Positions 23,690 to 34,424 of a DNA stretch of 64,000 nucleotides are shown here, piece after piece (the stretch's first letter is position 1; every line of letters starts with the position of its first letter). A model generated the notes under the pieces. The model saw only the letters and a list, made by a program, of their open reading frames with translations, searched no databases and was not told where the DNA came from. A program made the position numbers and the translations under genes. Origin of the DNA: Gnetum montanum (lineage: Eukaryota > Streptophyta > Gnetopsida > Gnetales > Gnetaceae); assembly GCA_015680685.1 (NCBI GenBank), contig MNCI01007858.1, forward strand, positions 10,353 to 74,352, written 5' to 3'.

Positions 23690-24115
23690 GGCTCTTTTTT
23701 CAAAAGTATCTTGAAGCTTTGCTAAAAAAAATAGTAGTTGGATATATAAAAATTACTATAATTTTTGATTTTAAAAGGTAAAATCAAAACTTCTTTAGAG
23801 CTTTAACTACTACATATAGTTGTTTTTCTACGAGAGAGTATCTTAACTCAACATCTTTAAGAGGATCATACATATAAGCAACGGGGCATTCTTCCTAATT
23901 GGCTATCTCTTAAGTTAAAATGATAGCCATTGTATGATCACTTGCAAAGGCATATAAAAAGAAATCATTTTCATAGCAAGAAGTGACTAAAATAGGAGTT
24001 TCAACCATAGCTTCTTTTATAGCTAAGAAAGCATCTTTGCATTTAGTAGTCCATGTAATGTCCTCATCTTTCTTTAGCATTGTGTTAAGAGGTCTTACTA
24101 GTTTAGCAAACATAT
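23690..24115 (-). pseudogene. Element A gypsy-type RNase H
   Basis: The frame reads FAKLVRPLNTMLKKDEDITW, CKDAFLAIKEAMVETPIL, then FFLYAFASDHTMAIILT, and after stops CPVAYMYDPLKDVELRYSLVEKQ. This is the ordinary RNase H that follows RT in Ty3/gypsy pol. It lies directly downstream of the RT block. Confidence 0.82.
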
Positions 24116-24230
24116 GAATAAATCACCTGATAAAGTTAACCTTCCCAAAGAAAGCTCTTAGATCTTTCTTGGATAAGGGATAAGGAATCTCTAGGATAGC
24201 ATTAACATGCTCAAGATCAATAAAAATACC

Positions 24231-24940
24231 TTATTTTGTCATTATGTGACCAAGGAATTTTTCACTTTTTACACCAAATATAGACTTCTTAGAATTTAAC
24301 ATTATACTATATTTTCTACATCCTAAAAATATATTTTTAAGATCTTGAATATGGGTTCCCCTATCGTGTGAGAAAACTATTATGTCATCTAAATAGATAA
24401 CTATATTTTTCTTAATCATCCCTTCAAAATTTTTGTTCATAGCACGTTGAAAGGATGCTCTTGCATTTAATAATCCAAGAGGCATCTTTGCATATTGAAA
24501 TTTTTCCCATTTTGTTAAAGAGGCTATTTTTTGTTGATATTTCTTATTCATAAGAATTGGTTGTAACCTGAGTATCCATCTAAGAAAGAATACATTTGTA
24601 CACCATTTACTAGTTGAAGTAGCTCTTCCATAAGTGGAAGTGGATAATTATCTTTAATGCAAGATGCATTAAGATTTCTAAAGTTAATGTGTAATTGTAT
24701 CTCTCTGAATTTCTTACATACGGGAAATACATTTGACACTCAACTACAATGTCTTACTGGATATATAATTTTAGATTCTAGGAGTTTATCAATCTTCTTT
24801 TTCATTAAAGGTTTGATTTTAAGATTGATTGGTCTTAATTTCTATCTAAAATGTTTATTTTTCAGCCTAACTGGTATTGTGTGGGTAATGATAAACGGAT
24901 TATAGACCTTTAAATATTTATAGGACTAGGCTAAAACATC
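24231..24940 (-). pseudogene. Element A reverse transcriptase
   Basis: Ty3/gypsy RT, starting around THTIPVRLKNKHFR*KLRP, through KIIYPVRHCS*VSNVFPVCKK, NFRNLNASCIKDNYPLP, FLDGYSGYNQ, then after a short break FQYAKMPLGLLNARASFQRAM and the catalytic IVIYLDDIIVFS (about 24390). The stops seen fall where related proteins have Trp or Gln, each one transition away. An EFNDVLA*SYKYLKVYNP linker joins it upstream. Confidence 0.88.
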
Positions 24941-25329
24941 ATTGAATTCATGCAACAATGCAATTGACATATCATTTTCATTAGATTGTATGGGTTTACT
25001 TATTCAAATAGGGTATTCCTAATTTTTCTTTTTGATTAAAGTAATTTTAGTTTCTACTAATACTTGCCATTATTTGTGTTGTAGGACTTCAATTTTGTTA
25101 TCCATTTGAACTTCCCTAGCAATAGAGTTGGGTGAAACTTCATTGATAAGGATTGAGTTATTTGTATGTGAAGCTTCAAGAACTTAATCTTAAACTCACC
25201 TCGACTAGTAAGAAAATGACTAATTTGATGATCATCATCAAACACTTGTAAAGATAGCACATTATCAGTGATGGAGTAATAATCAACCTTCTCCATGATG
25301 ATTTTAGAATCCCATGCTCCATTAGAAAA

Positions 25330-25730
25330 TGGGAGATCAAGAGTACAAGAAGCTTGTGCTAAAGCATCAAGAATGTGATTTTTATCTCTATGAACATGTT
25401 CTAATGTGATAAGCTTAAATTCCTTGAATAATTCTAGCACATATGTCTTGTATTCTCTCATTAAAGGATCCTTATCTTCATAAATGTTGTTAATTTGATT
25501 CAGAATAAGATGTTAATCACTGTAAATATTTAACTTTGAAAGATCAAAGTAAATGACATACTTTAGTCCATGAATTAAAGCTTTATATTTAGCCATGTTG
25601 TTTGTCATGGACTTTGAAAAATGAATGGCTTTAAGCTTTGGAGTTTCCCTAGGTGAAATGAACATAATTTCACCACCATGTCCTCATTTTGATGAGGCTC
25701 CATCAATTGTGAGTATCCATGTGTTCAAGT
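25330..25730 (-). pseudogene. Element A second, archaeal-type RNase H (RVT_3) upstream of RT
   Basis: The frame reads NTWILTIDGASS, a stop, GHGGEIMFISPRETPKLKAI, then TNNMAKYKALIHGLKYVIYF, LNIYSD, and LELFKEFKLITLEHVHRDKNHILDALA. This is the plant RVT_3/aRNH pattern (DGASN..G.G..., NNMAEYEAL, D, ENxxADALA). It is continuous with the RT frame through a linker of about 190 codons. In Tat-type gypsy elements this domain is normally placed between RNase H and integrase, so its position before RT is unusual. Confidence 0.8.
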
Positions 25731-26279
25731 TATTGAAATTTGAAAAGCAAGCCCTTTGATTGATATAAGTATTATCATCATCATAGATTGTATTATCATC
25801 TAAGGATTAGATAGTGAGGATTTGTCAATTGGTTGAGGATTTTCAAATAGGAAAGTATTTCCATCATGCTGGTGGAAAGGAAGTTTGTCAATGTGAAGTT
25901 TAGAAAGTTCCCTATAACATTGGTAATAGGATGTTGCATAAGTATGAATATAGGGGTTTATGTCTAGTAAGGAGTCATTCATTACATCTAAATTTTCATC
26001 TAGCTTGTATTCACCAAAGTTAAATATCAGTGATTTCCACAAAGTCTTCACTTTGATATATTGATATAACATGAGATTCATCAAAACTTATAGGAATTAT
26101 AACATAATATGAAATGATGATGGAAAGATTATATAGGAATTATAACATGTTTAGATCCTCCTTTGATTGAAAGAAGGAACTCCAAGAAATAAAATTTGAA
26201 GAAACCACCAAATCAAGCACCAAAGGTACAGGAAAGCAATGTACCATAAGTAGGTTTCATATCAACTACTAAGTTGTCC

Positions 26280-26545
26280 ATGTTACATGAAAAATTATGC
26301 TATTTCTTAAGGTGAATTTGGGTATCTTTAAGTGATCCTACTACATAGATGTTGGATCTATCAAGTTGGATAGCACTTTGGGTTTGAGGAATCATTTGTG
26401 CTTCTAAAGTTTTACATACCTAAAGAGGCGTTACATTTACAGTAACTCTTGAATCCATTAGACAATTATAAAAATTATTTTCTAGTATAACTAAAGTAGT
26501 TAGGAAAGGAGGTTGGTCCTTCTTGGCCTATTGGTGAAGGATGGA
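26280..26545 (-). pseudogene. Element A aspartic protease
   Basis: Reads PPFLTTLVILENNFYNCLMD then SRVTVNVTPL, matching the protease of element B (LLMDSGAIVSVMPLEV). The active-site DSG (26455-26447) is DSR here, a G to A change. Downstream it keeps AQMIPQTQSAIQLDRSNIYV and PTYGTLLSCTFGA. Confidence 0.8.
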
Positions 26546-26559
26546 TGTGTTAAGGATTC

Positions 26560-27271
26560 TAGCACCATCTATGAAATTAACTTGTTTCTCACTTATAGAG
26601 GTTTTACCTTTACCTCTAGATTCATTGACCAATTAATGTATAGCTTCTTTTATTTTCTTAAATTATAAAATTTCATACATGGATATGTTGGTATTAACCA
26701 TTTTTAAATCTTATATAAGATCATACGTTTTCATCTCACTCCTAGGCTTGGGTTGGATTTGGTTGGGACAATTATAGATTTGTAATGATGTTCTAGGTTG
26801 AGGTGAATTATTGTGATTTCGTTTGCTAGGAGGGATGTATGTGTTTCCTTTCGGATTACTAGGGTTGTTCATGATGTTACTCATCTTTCTAAATCATGCA
26901 TTTGTAGGGGTAGGTTCATTAATCATGACCTACTCAAAGGATGCTACTAGTTCATTTTCAATTTCACTAAGGATTTCTAGAATCATTAGTGGGGCTTTTC
27001 CCTTTTGTTTATTTCGTAATTCTTGTGTGATATCCCCATATAAGGCTGGGAATTGAGGGCAAGACTTCTTAGAATTTTGTCTAGTGTTATGTAACCTATA
27101 ATATTTGCTAAGAGATTCTTCTCCTAGGTTTACATTTGCCTCATTATGTTGATTTCTTATCTTAAAATTGTTATCCTTTAGTTTAATCACTTCATTAGAA
27201 AGATTTTGTATGGTAGTTAAGACTTGATTCATTTGGGGTTGACCCTCAACTTTAGGTAAGTTAAGGGTTTG
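26560..27271 (-). pseudogene. Element A gag, C-terminal part (left of the element D insertion)
   Basis: Contains LPKVEGQPQMNQVLTTIQN and YYRLHNTRQNSKKSCPQF, which matches the zinc-knuckle-like YCHLYNTRQHSEKTC of element B. The frame continues straight from the other side of element D (34425) when D and one TGTAG copy are taken out. Confidence 0.85.
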
Positions 27272-27276
27272 TGTAG
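27272..27276. repeat. Target-site duplication of element D (left copy)
   Basis: TGTAG, identical to 34420-34424 on the other side of D. Confidence 0.88.
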
Positions 27277-27847
27277 TGTAAAATCCCATCCCCGAATGCC
27301 ATGGAAAATATCAAATATATGATATATTAGACGTTATGTGTACAAAGAAAATATATCAAATATGAAATATATGATATTTGACACTATGTATAAAGGAAAT
27401 AATAGGAAAAATGCAGAAAGATAAAGAGAAGGAATGCTTTATTAATGGAATAACATATCTGGATCATGCTTAGAGACTGTTCCTTATGGTTTTCTTCCTT
27501 TGACATCTATCTTTTAGAGGCAATCTAGCACTGCCACCACGGTTAGGCCTATAACATGGCTAGAAGGGATGGCCAATCCACTTCCTATCTTGCTTCATCC
27601 AACTTTTGTGACTTGCTTATACTAGCTTTACCACTCCATGCTAGCATGACATCTAACCCTGAGTATAAATGCCTTTGGTCAAACCGCTAAAGGTTACCTT
27701 AAGAATCCCATTTGTTATTACAAGATGTCCTTTCAGGTCTTAATTACAGCTACCCTTTCAGGTCTTGTTAAGATAACAATAATACTTATTATGAAGAGAC
27801 ACCATCTTCATTAGGAAGTAGCATCATTTGGAAATGGGGATATCATA
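27277..27847 (-). mobile_element. Element D 3' LTR
   Basis: 571 bp. Its left end TGTAAAATCCC and right end GATATCATA are mutated forms of the family ends. It is followed, in the minus reading, by the PPT at 27848-27863 (AAGGGGGCTAGAT). Confidence 0.85.
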
Positions 27848-27863
27848 ATCTAGCCCCCTTAGG
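27848..27863 (-). promoter_or_regulatory. Polypurine tract of element D
   Basis: Minus strand CCTAAGGGGGCTAGAT abutting the 3' LTR. Confidence 0.7.
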
Positions 27864-28325
27864 TTTCGTTCATCCTTGAACGAGTCCACATTTGCTATCT
27901 TTCTCTAGCTCCAATGCTTTCTTTCATGATTCTATAGTCTAATAATTTGATTTCTCCTTTGAACTTGAAGTTATTTCTTACTTATTCTACAAGCAAAATA
28001 TATGAGAGAAAAATATATAGAAAATTAATTATTACTTTCTTGATACTTACATTGTTTGCTAAGATAATGACAAAAGATGAATTAAAGTTTTATCAACCAC
28101 TAATCACCAATCCTTAACTAGGATTATACAAATTGCAACTTGGATTTGGTTACCCAAGTAAAGGTAGGGAAAATTATTTTTTTCCCAATTATTATTATCA
28201 TAAATATTTTACTTATCTAATTGAAATATAAATTGAACAATGAATAAAATAATAAGATTAATCAAATAAAAGTAAGAGTGAGATACTTCTTAATTTTGAT
28301 CAGCTTTATGAATTGATGGAAGTAA

Positions 28326-29445
28326 TTATAATTCTACCATACATGGTATATGATCAGATGGTCTTGTTTGGAATGGCAAGGCTTGATCTTGATTCTTCTC
28401 AGCTTCTTCTTTAGAAATTAACTCTAGTAACTTGGTAACTTGAAAGAATCAACATTGTTCCGAATATAATCTAAAGTCTCAATGAAGAATGATGTTGACC
28501 CATCTTTATTAATCATTGTAGAGTAATTTGTAAATTGTAATTCTTGATAAGTGCTATCCATAAACATCATTTGTTCCTAAATTCTAGAGTCTAATTTATC
28601 TATTGAAGATTTAAAGTAAGTAGAATATGCATTGGCTAATGGAATTGGATGCTGAAGTGATAGAAACATCTTTTTCAAATTAGGTTCATCTTCCAAATAT
28701 TTCTTTATAGATCCATATTTTAAGAATTTATAAACACTACTTTCAACTTTTGCATTGAAATATCCATAAAGAATAAATGAAACTAGATTAATATAACCTA
28801 GGAATACCTTCTTATTCAAATGTTTTTCTATTTGCTTAATCAAGTATGCTCCTTGACAAAGTCTAACATCTAAACATGTTAGTTTGGCAACTAAATGGAT
28901 GTTAAAATCAATGCTAAGGCTATGTGATTTTTCCAAAATCATAATTGTTCTTTTTTTTCCATTGCTTGAAGTTATGGAATTTCAAAAATTATTTTTTCTA
29001 AACTCCATTCAAATCTTTGTACCAATTCAAACTTGGCTTTTTTATAAAATATCGCACAACCATCCATGTTGTGATTTCTGCAATAGGCTAATCTATACAG
29101 CTTAAAAGAAGAACTTCCACAAGAACCATTTTGCTTATAGATACCTCTATATCCCATCTTTCTCAAGTCTAGTTAGCATTGATATAGAAACTCCCATGAC
29201 AAGAATTTTTGTAAACATAAGACATCAACATCCAAATCTTGTAATTTTGCTAAAATGCATAGGTATCGATATTCGTGCCATTCCAAAGCCAATGATGGAC
29301 ATAGCGGATATTATTTCTCACTCATTAGAGATCTTCCAAGCACGTTGTATGTTGCAACCTTCATTCTCATTCTTGGATTTTTATCTAGATCATTTCTCCT
29401 CATGAGTATCATATTCCTTATCGAAACGAAATTTTGAGTCTCCAT
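28326..29445 (-). pseudogene. CCR4-like deadenylase (EEP nuclease) copy, intronless, inside element D
   Basis: About 373 codons of an endonuclease/exonuclease/phosphatase family protein, of the plant CCR4-homolog type that shortens mRNA poly(A) tails. From the ATG at 29445: MKVATYNVLGRSLMSEK, a stop, YPLCPSLALEWHEYRYLCILA, LDVDVLCLQK (catalytic Glu changed to Lys), a stop, LRKMGYRGIYKQNG, DGCAIFYKKAKFELVQRF, a stop, FNIHLVAKLTCLDVRLCQGA, LIKQIEKHLNKK, GYFNAKVESSVYKFLKYGS (GDFN changed to GYFN), IETLDYI, a frameshift near 28440, then SDHIPCMVEL and TAA at 28326. The sequence is continuous without introns, unlike cellular CCR4-like genes, so it is a retro-copy. It is dead. Confidence 0.85.
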
Positions 29446-30394
29446 GTTATTTTTCTCTATGTTTTGATTGCAGGATTGATTAATATACCCTTTTTTTGAT
29501 GGTTAAAGATTATTCTATTTCTTTAACTAATTCTCTATCTAATACATCAATTGATCTTTAACTAATACACTGACTGATTCATTAATTAATAATCAATTGA
29601 TACTAATACAACAACTGATTCTCCAACTAATTTAACTACATTATCTAATTTTAGTAATATTTAATAACATCATATATTTTTAGTAATATGTAACTATATT
29701 ATCTAATTCTTAGTAGCCTTTCTACCTCCCTTAAGAACATTGACTCTGATAGTGTAATTAATGACATGCCATAGTGACCTTAAGACTATCTATAAGGGTT
29801 ATACATTAAATCTTAAAATCCAAATGGTTGAATTTATGATATCATTGAATTATGAGGTGCTCAAATGATAAATCTGACCTTACCATTGAGTTCAAAAGGG
29901 TGAAAATTTTTGGAAATGACTATTCATATATTGAAAATAAATATTGTATGCTCAAGTTGTGTGAAAAATAAACTTTTGAGGATCTCTAGGTACTATATCG
30001 GGTAAAGAGTAAAACCTAATTTTTGAGGTTCATGGAATCTGACTCAACCATTAAAATCTATAGAAAACCACTCTTTGTTAGCTAAAAAAAGGTTTCTGAA
30101 ATCAAAGGTTATGGCTTCTAGATTCTAAGATCTTTGGTGCAGAAAATAAGACTTCCTGGGAGGTCACCTATCGCAATTCTACTCCAAAACAAGCACACTT
30201 AATGATGAAGTTTTTTTCTGTGTTGTTAGCGGGGGACCAAATTTGAATTTTTAAAAATATTTGTGTATATTAATTTAAATTGATGCCCTCCCTTGGGTTA
30301 GTCTTGGGTTTGCAAGGCCTTGATACAGCCCTTAACTAGGCCTGTGCAGCCCTTGTTAGGCCCAACGTGGCCCATCTCAAGCTTGTGCATAGAG

Positions 30395-30670
30395 AGGCAA
30401 TTTTGCATGAGGCATGGTTATCAATAGTGTTGAGATGGTTATCAATAGTGCTAAAGAGGCAATTTTGCATGAGGCGTGGTTATCAATAGTGTTGAGATGG
30501 TTATCGATAATGCTAGAGGTGGTTATTGACTGTGCTAAAAAGCAGTTATTGACAAAGCTGAAGGTGGTTATGGGCAGTGCCAAAAGGTGATTATCGACGG
30601 TGAAGGTGGTTATGGGCAGTGCCAAAAGGTGATTATCGACGGTGCTAAAGGTGGTTATCAATAATGTTGA
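30395..30670 (-). repeat. Minisatellite of GGTTATC-type units inside element D
   Basis: A pair of about 66-bp units (AGAGGCAATTTTGCATGAGG ... TTATCAATAGTG) at 30391-30510 is followed by shorter units of the type GGTGGTTAT-GGCAGTGCCAAAAG and GTGATTATCGACGGTG up to 30670. On the minus strand they read as ITTFSTVDNHLLALP-like repeats, but I do not think this is a protein. Confidence 0.75.
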
Positions 30671-31080
30671 TGGTAGTGTATGCCGTAGGCGGGCAGGCGA
30701 CAGGTAGGCAGGTAGTGGCAGGTGCAGCAGTAGTGGCAGGCACAGCGCAGCTGCAGGTGCAAGCGTGGCATGGCAACGACCGTGGAAGGTGCAGGCAGAT
30801 TGGTGGTAGATGGTGGCGACCAATGCGCTGCGGTGGATGCAGAGGGTGAAGCTGCGGTGCTAACACAGCTGCATGAGGGGCGGATCTGCGGGCATGTGGA
30901 GGGCAGTAAGGTGGGCAGCAGCAGCAAGCTCAGCTTTCATGGAATTGAAAAATCCGTAAACTGTAACTACTCACTGTAGTTCATGGAGTGGCTCATCTTT
31001 TTCAGATTTCATCCGATGCTGCCCGCTGTCTACGTCACCGCTGCCTAGGAGCAAAGCTGGGAAACTGCAAACGGAAAAAT
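30658..31080. other. CpG- and GC-rich block inside element D
   Basis: GC-rich, CpG-bearing sequence with open but low-complexity frames on both strands. Composition differs sharply from the LTRs and flanks. It may be captured host DNA (for example a 5' untranslated region), but no protein match is recognised. Confidence 0.5.
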
Positions 31081-31173
31081 TAACTGTGATTATAAACTTT
31101 TCGGTATTAATAAAATTTTTGTTTAGTGAAATATTTTGTTTGCTGCTGAATAAGTTTATGTATACTTGTGCAG

Positions 31174-31287
31174 AGAGCCTTCTATTATTTTTTTTCAAAA
31201 AAAAAAAAAAAAAGTTTCTTTGGCATTTTAAGAGCCTTCTATTATTTTTTTTCAAAAAAAAAAAAAAAAGTTTCTTTGGCATTTTAA
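31174..31287 (+). repeat. Tandem duplication of a 57-bp unit with T8C A16 core
   Basis: Two adjacent near-identical units, each AGAGCCTTCTATTA, a T run, C, about 16 A, then GTTTCTTTGGCATTTTA. The T/A runs can pair as a hairpin. Confidence 0.85.
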
Positions 31288-32247
31288 GGTAACCGTGCAA
31301 TTTTGTTCAGCAGCAACAACCACGAGTTCACTTTTTATTTCACCAAATAAATTTTGAAGGTTTTAAAGTGCTTCATTTTCCTTTAATAAGCTGTCCATTT
31401 TTTTCGCTCTCCGTTTTTCCTTCCTTTTGGCAAAAATAGGCTTCAAAATAATCCTATTTTCTTGCATATTTAGTCACAGTAGACAAATTTTTGAGGCTTT
31501 TGCTACCTGTCTCTCTTGCAAACAAATTTTGGAGGTCCTTTGTTCCACTGTGATATACATTTTTAGAAAAGTTGGAAGGGCAGATTTCTAAACTAGAAAA
31601 GCTTTTTGAAATCTAAGACACATGCCAGTAGTTTTTTTATTAAAATAAAAGATCCAACCCTGAACCTCTTGTAACTAACAATGATAATTTACCACTAAGC
31701 TAATTGTTATTTGGTAAAAGCTGGTCTGCTCGTTTAGATTCTGTGTTAGTGGATACCGCTGCCCAGCAAACGTTTGCTTCGGGCAGGAGTGAGTGGGGCA
31801 ACCACGGTTTGGGAGAGCAGGATTGGAATTTCAAGAATTTCCCGACCTGGAGATACACGTCCTGCAAATTTAAATCATATATCTTCCCTGTATATACTAA
31901 ATTCATACTTTTTCTAAGAAAAAATAAACTGTATAATACGTTTTCAAAACCCATACATATTCATATAGTGTCGTATTCCAAGCCTGTGCACGAGTGATTG
32001 GGTTTATCCAGACGAAAACTGGAAAAGATAAGCCAAGGTTTAAACACTGCTGTAGTGGTTCGTACTATAATTGTTTGATGATTTTAGTCTTTTGGTTTCA
32101 GACATTACGATTTTGCATTGTAGAACTTCCACGAACTAGACTGATCGCATATCATAATGAGAATGGACTGAGACCCCTTGTGAAGTTTGAACTGTTAAAC
32201 CAAGTAGATGTTGCGGAAATTTTCAACATAATCGACTCAAATATATC

Positions 32248-32593
32248 CACGTGTGTGCTGCTTTCTCCTCCTCGGTCCAGAGATTACAGCGGATTTGTCT
32301 TTCCTTGCATATATAAACTAGAACAAATTCATAGCGTAGCATCCATAAGCCGTCGTTTGCAAATCCGTTTAAGCTTGGCCAGGAGTATGATTTTCACTTG
32401 TAGTGCATCTTCCTTATTTCAAACAAGATCAGAAATCTTTGGTTTGAAACCTATTTGCTTCGGAAGCCTAAGATATACAGCTTCTGTATTTTCGAGATTG
32501 AAGGTTCAATTCTTCGTTGAGGATGCTGCTAGTTTCAGCCTCAAATCAACAAATACAAATTTCTGTTGTCCCAAACTGTCTAGGCGCTTGAAG
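32248..32593 (+). other. Promoter-like region plus possible first exon of a plus-strand gene, inside element D
   Basis: A G-box core CACGTG lies at about 32249-32254 and a TATA box CATATATAAAC at about 32308-32318. Some 70 bases on, an ATG at 32388 starts a 68-codon open frame rich in Ser, Arg and Phe and poor in acids at its start (MIFTCSASSLFQTRSEIFG). It resembles an organelle transit peptide. The frame ends TTGAA/GTAAGAT near 32592, a good 5' splice site. Any downstream exon is not found in the plus direction before the LTR. It looks like a captured promoter/first-exon piece; the product is unknown. Confidence 0.4.
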
Positions 32594-33832
32594 TAAGATA
32601 GTATTTGGTTTATTGTGGTTTCTTCTCTAAAGCAATGTACTTTTGAGCATAAAATTCTAAACACACTTTCTGGATAGAAAGCTTAATAGAATAATAATTC
32701 AAACTTTCGTACTTGCCTGTAGAATAATAATAACAAAAACACATTCATAAGCTGAGCTGAGCTTACAGATTTTTTTTAAATAAATTTATTTTATTTCCAA
32801 TTTTTTGTTTAAAATATTTAAAACTATGGAGGACATGGGTTTGAACCCATGACCTCTTGGTCATTTTTTTAAAAAATAATAATAAGTTCAAACCCAGGAC
32901 CTCCTAGTCATTTCTTTTCAAAAAAAATAATATTTTTACATTTTTATTTTTATTTTTATTTAATTAAGAGTATTTTAGAGTATGGGATTGAACCCATGAC
33001 CTACTCCTTAATAAGTATTTTAGAGGTTTTTCTTATTATTTTATTCCACCTTGCATGGATGGTTGATGTGGCAGTTTGGCTAATAGTAGGATAGGGGTTT
33101 AGTATGGGTAAACAGTAATTCCTAATTGATTCTCGATCCTAAAATTTTGAATTTTTTTTATTCAAATAATAATTTAATATTATTTTAATACACATATAAT
33201 AAGAAACTTTAAACATCAACATCTCTCAAATTGTAAGTTTGTTCAAGACGAAATTTGTACCTTTGAAATCATCTCGATGAGTACTAGGGGTTGGACATAG
33301 TTTTAGAGTTCAAAAATGAAGTTGATTTTTCAAGAATTAAAAAGAACCAAACTAGTCTATTTTGTTAAACTGACATTTCTAGGCTGACATATGGTACCTT
33401 AGAATCTTTTAAATTTCTTAGATAGATTTCAACAAAACAAGATCAATTCAAGTCATGATTACTAACTTTCTAGAAAGAAATTTAATAATGACCCTAATCA
33501 ATTAATACTTATAGTATTAAGATGGGTAAGAGTTACGTGAACTGTTGTACATTATCTTACCAACATCTCTTATAATTGATAAATCTTAATGAGGTGTGAT
33601 CAAATCTTCATTAATTAATAATATCCATGAAAAAATTTTGTTGGTTGTTGGGATCTAGATGCCTAATCCCTTGTTCATGAAATCAATGGAAAGGTATCTT
33701 CAGACTTACATCATAGACATGTGGTGCATCAGGTAATGGTCAATGGCTTTCCTTATGTTGTGGCTTCTAGGTTCATCATCAGGTTCATGTTGTGCTAGCA
33801 AATGGTTCTAAATGGCACTTGGGTCATGGTTT
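32594..33832. other. AT-rich 5' interior of element D
   Basis: No coding sequence seen. Three words of the type GGGTTTGAACCCATGACC occur at about 32833, 32886 and 32982. They resemble a tRNA T-arm but lack the rest of a tRNA. Confidence 0.5.
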
Positions 33833-33844
33833 GCTCTAATATCA
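33833..33844 (-). promoter_or_regulatory. Primer-binding site of element D (initiator tRNA-Met type)
   Basis: The minus strand reads TGATATTAGAGC two bases after the LTR end, against TGGTATCAGAGC expected for tRNA-iMet. The two differences are transitions. Confidence 0.75.
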
Positions 33845-33846
33845 AT

Positions 33847-34419
33847 TGTGACATCCCATCCTGAGATGTCATGGCATACATCAAATATATTATATATTAA
33901 ACATTATGCATATGAAGAAAATATACCAAATGCAAAATATATGTGATATTTCACATTATGTATACAGGAAATAATAGGAAAAATGCAGAAAGAGAGAAAA
34001 GAATGCTTTATTGATATGGAATAACATATCTGAATCATACTCAAAGAGTGTTTCTTGGGGTTTTCTTCCTTTGGCATCTATTCCTTAGAGGCAATCCACC
34101 ACTGCCACCATGGTTAGGCCTATAACTTAGCTAGAAGTAATGGCTAGTCCACTTCCTATCCTACTTCACACAGCTTCTCATGACTTGCCTATATCGGCTC
34201 CACCACTCCATGCTAGCACAACCTCTAACCCTAGGTATAAATTCCTTTAGTCAAATCCCCAAAGGTTACCTTAAGAGACATGTTTGTTATTACAAGATGT
34301 CATTTTAGCTCTCAATTACAACTACCTTTTCAAGTCTTATTAAGATAACAATAACCCTTGTTATGAAGAGACACCATCTTCATTAAGCAACAACATCATT
34401 TGGAAATGGGGATGTGACA
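33847..34419 (-). mobile_element. Element D 5' LTR
   Basis: 573 bp from TGTGACATCC to GGATGTGACA, the cleanest copy of this LTR in the window. Confidence 0.88.
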
Positions 34420-34424
34420 TGTAG
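34420..34424. repeat. Target-site duplication of element D (right copy)
   Basis: TGTAG, matching 27272-27276. Confidence 0.88.

Larger units (their letters stand above)
29446..32247. other. Interior of element D without recognised coding sequence
   Basis: Apart from the repeats and the CpG-rich block listed separately, I see no gag, protease, RT or integrase in any frame. Confidence 0.55.
27277..34419 (-). mobile_element. Element D: non-autonomous LTR retrotransposon carrying a CCR4-like gene copy
   Basis: A 7.14-kb unit inserted in the gag of element A with exact TSD TGTAG. LTRs at 27277-27847 (3') and 33847-34419 (5'), ends TGTGACATCC/GGATGTGACA. A PBS to initiator tRNA-Met and a PPT abut the LTRs, so it is a true LTR element in minus orientation. 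I find no gag or pol in the 6-kb inside. The inside holds a 1.12-kb CCR4-like exonuclease sequence in sense orientation, a minisatellite at 30.4-30.7 kb and CpG-rich gene-like sequence at 30.6-32.6 kb. It must have been mobilised by enzymes supplied in trans. Confidence 0.87.

Noticed and set aside
30377-30927. Minus-strand ORFs of 148 and 89 codons
   Set aside because: They consist of a minisatellite and low-complexity Pro/Ser/Leu/Cys sequence. No domain or conservation can be argued.
32825-32865. tRNA gene at the GGGTTTGAACCCATGACC word
   Set aside because: Only a T-arm-like palindrome is present; no acceptor, D or anticodon stem can be folded around it.
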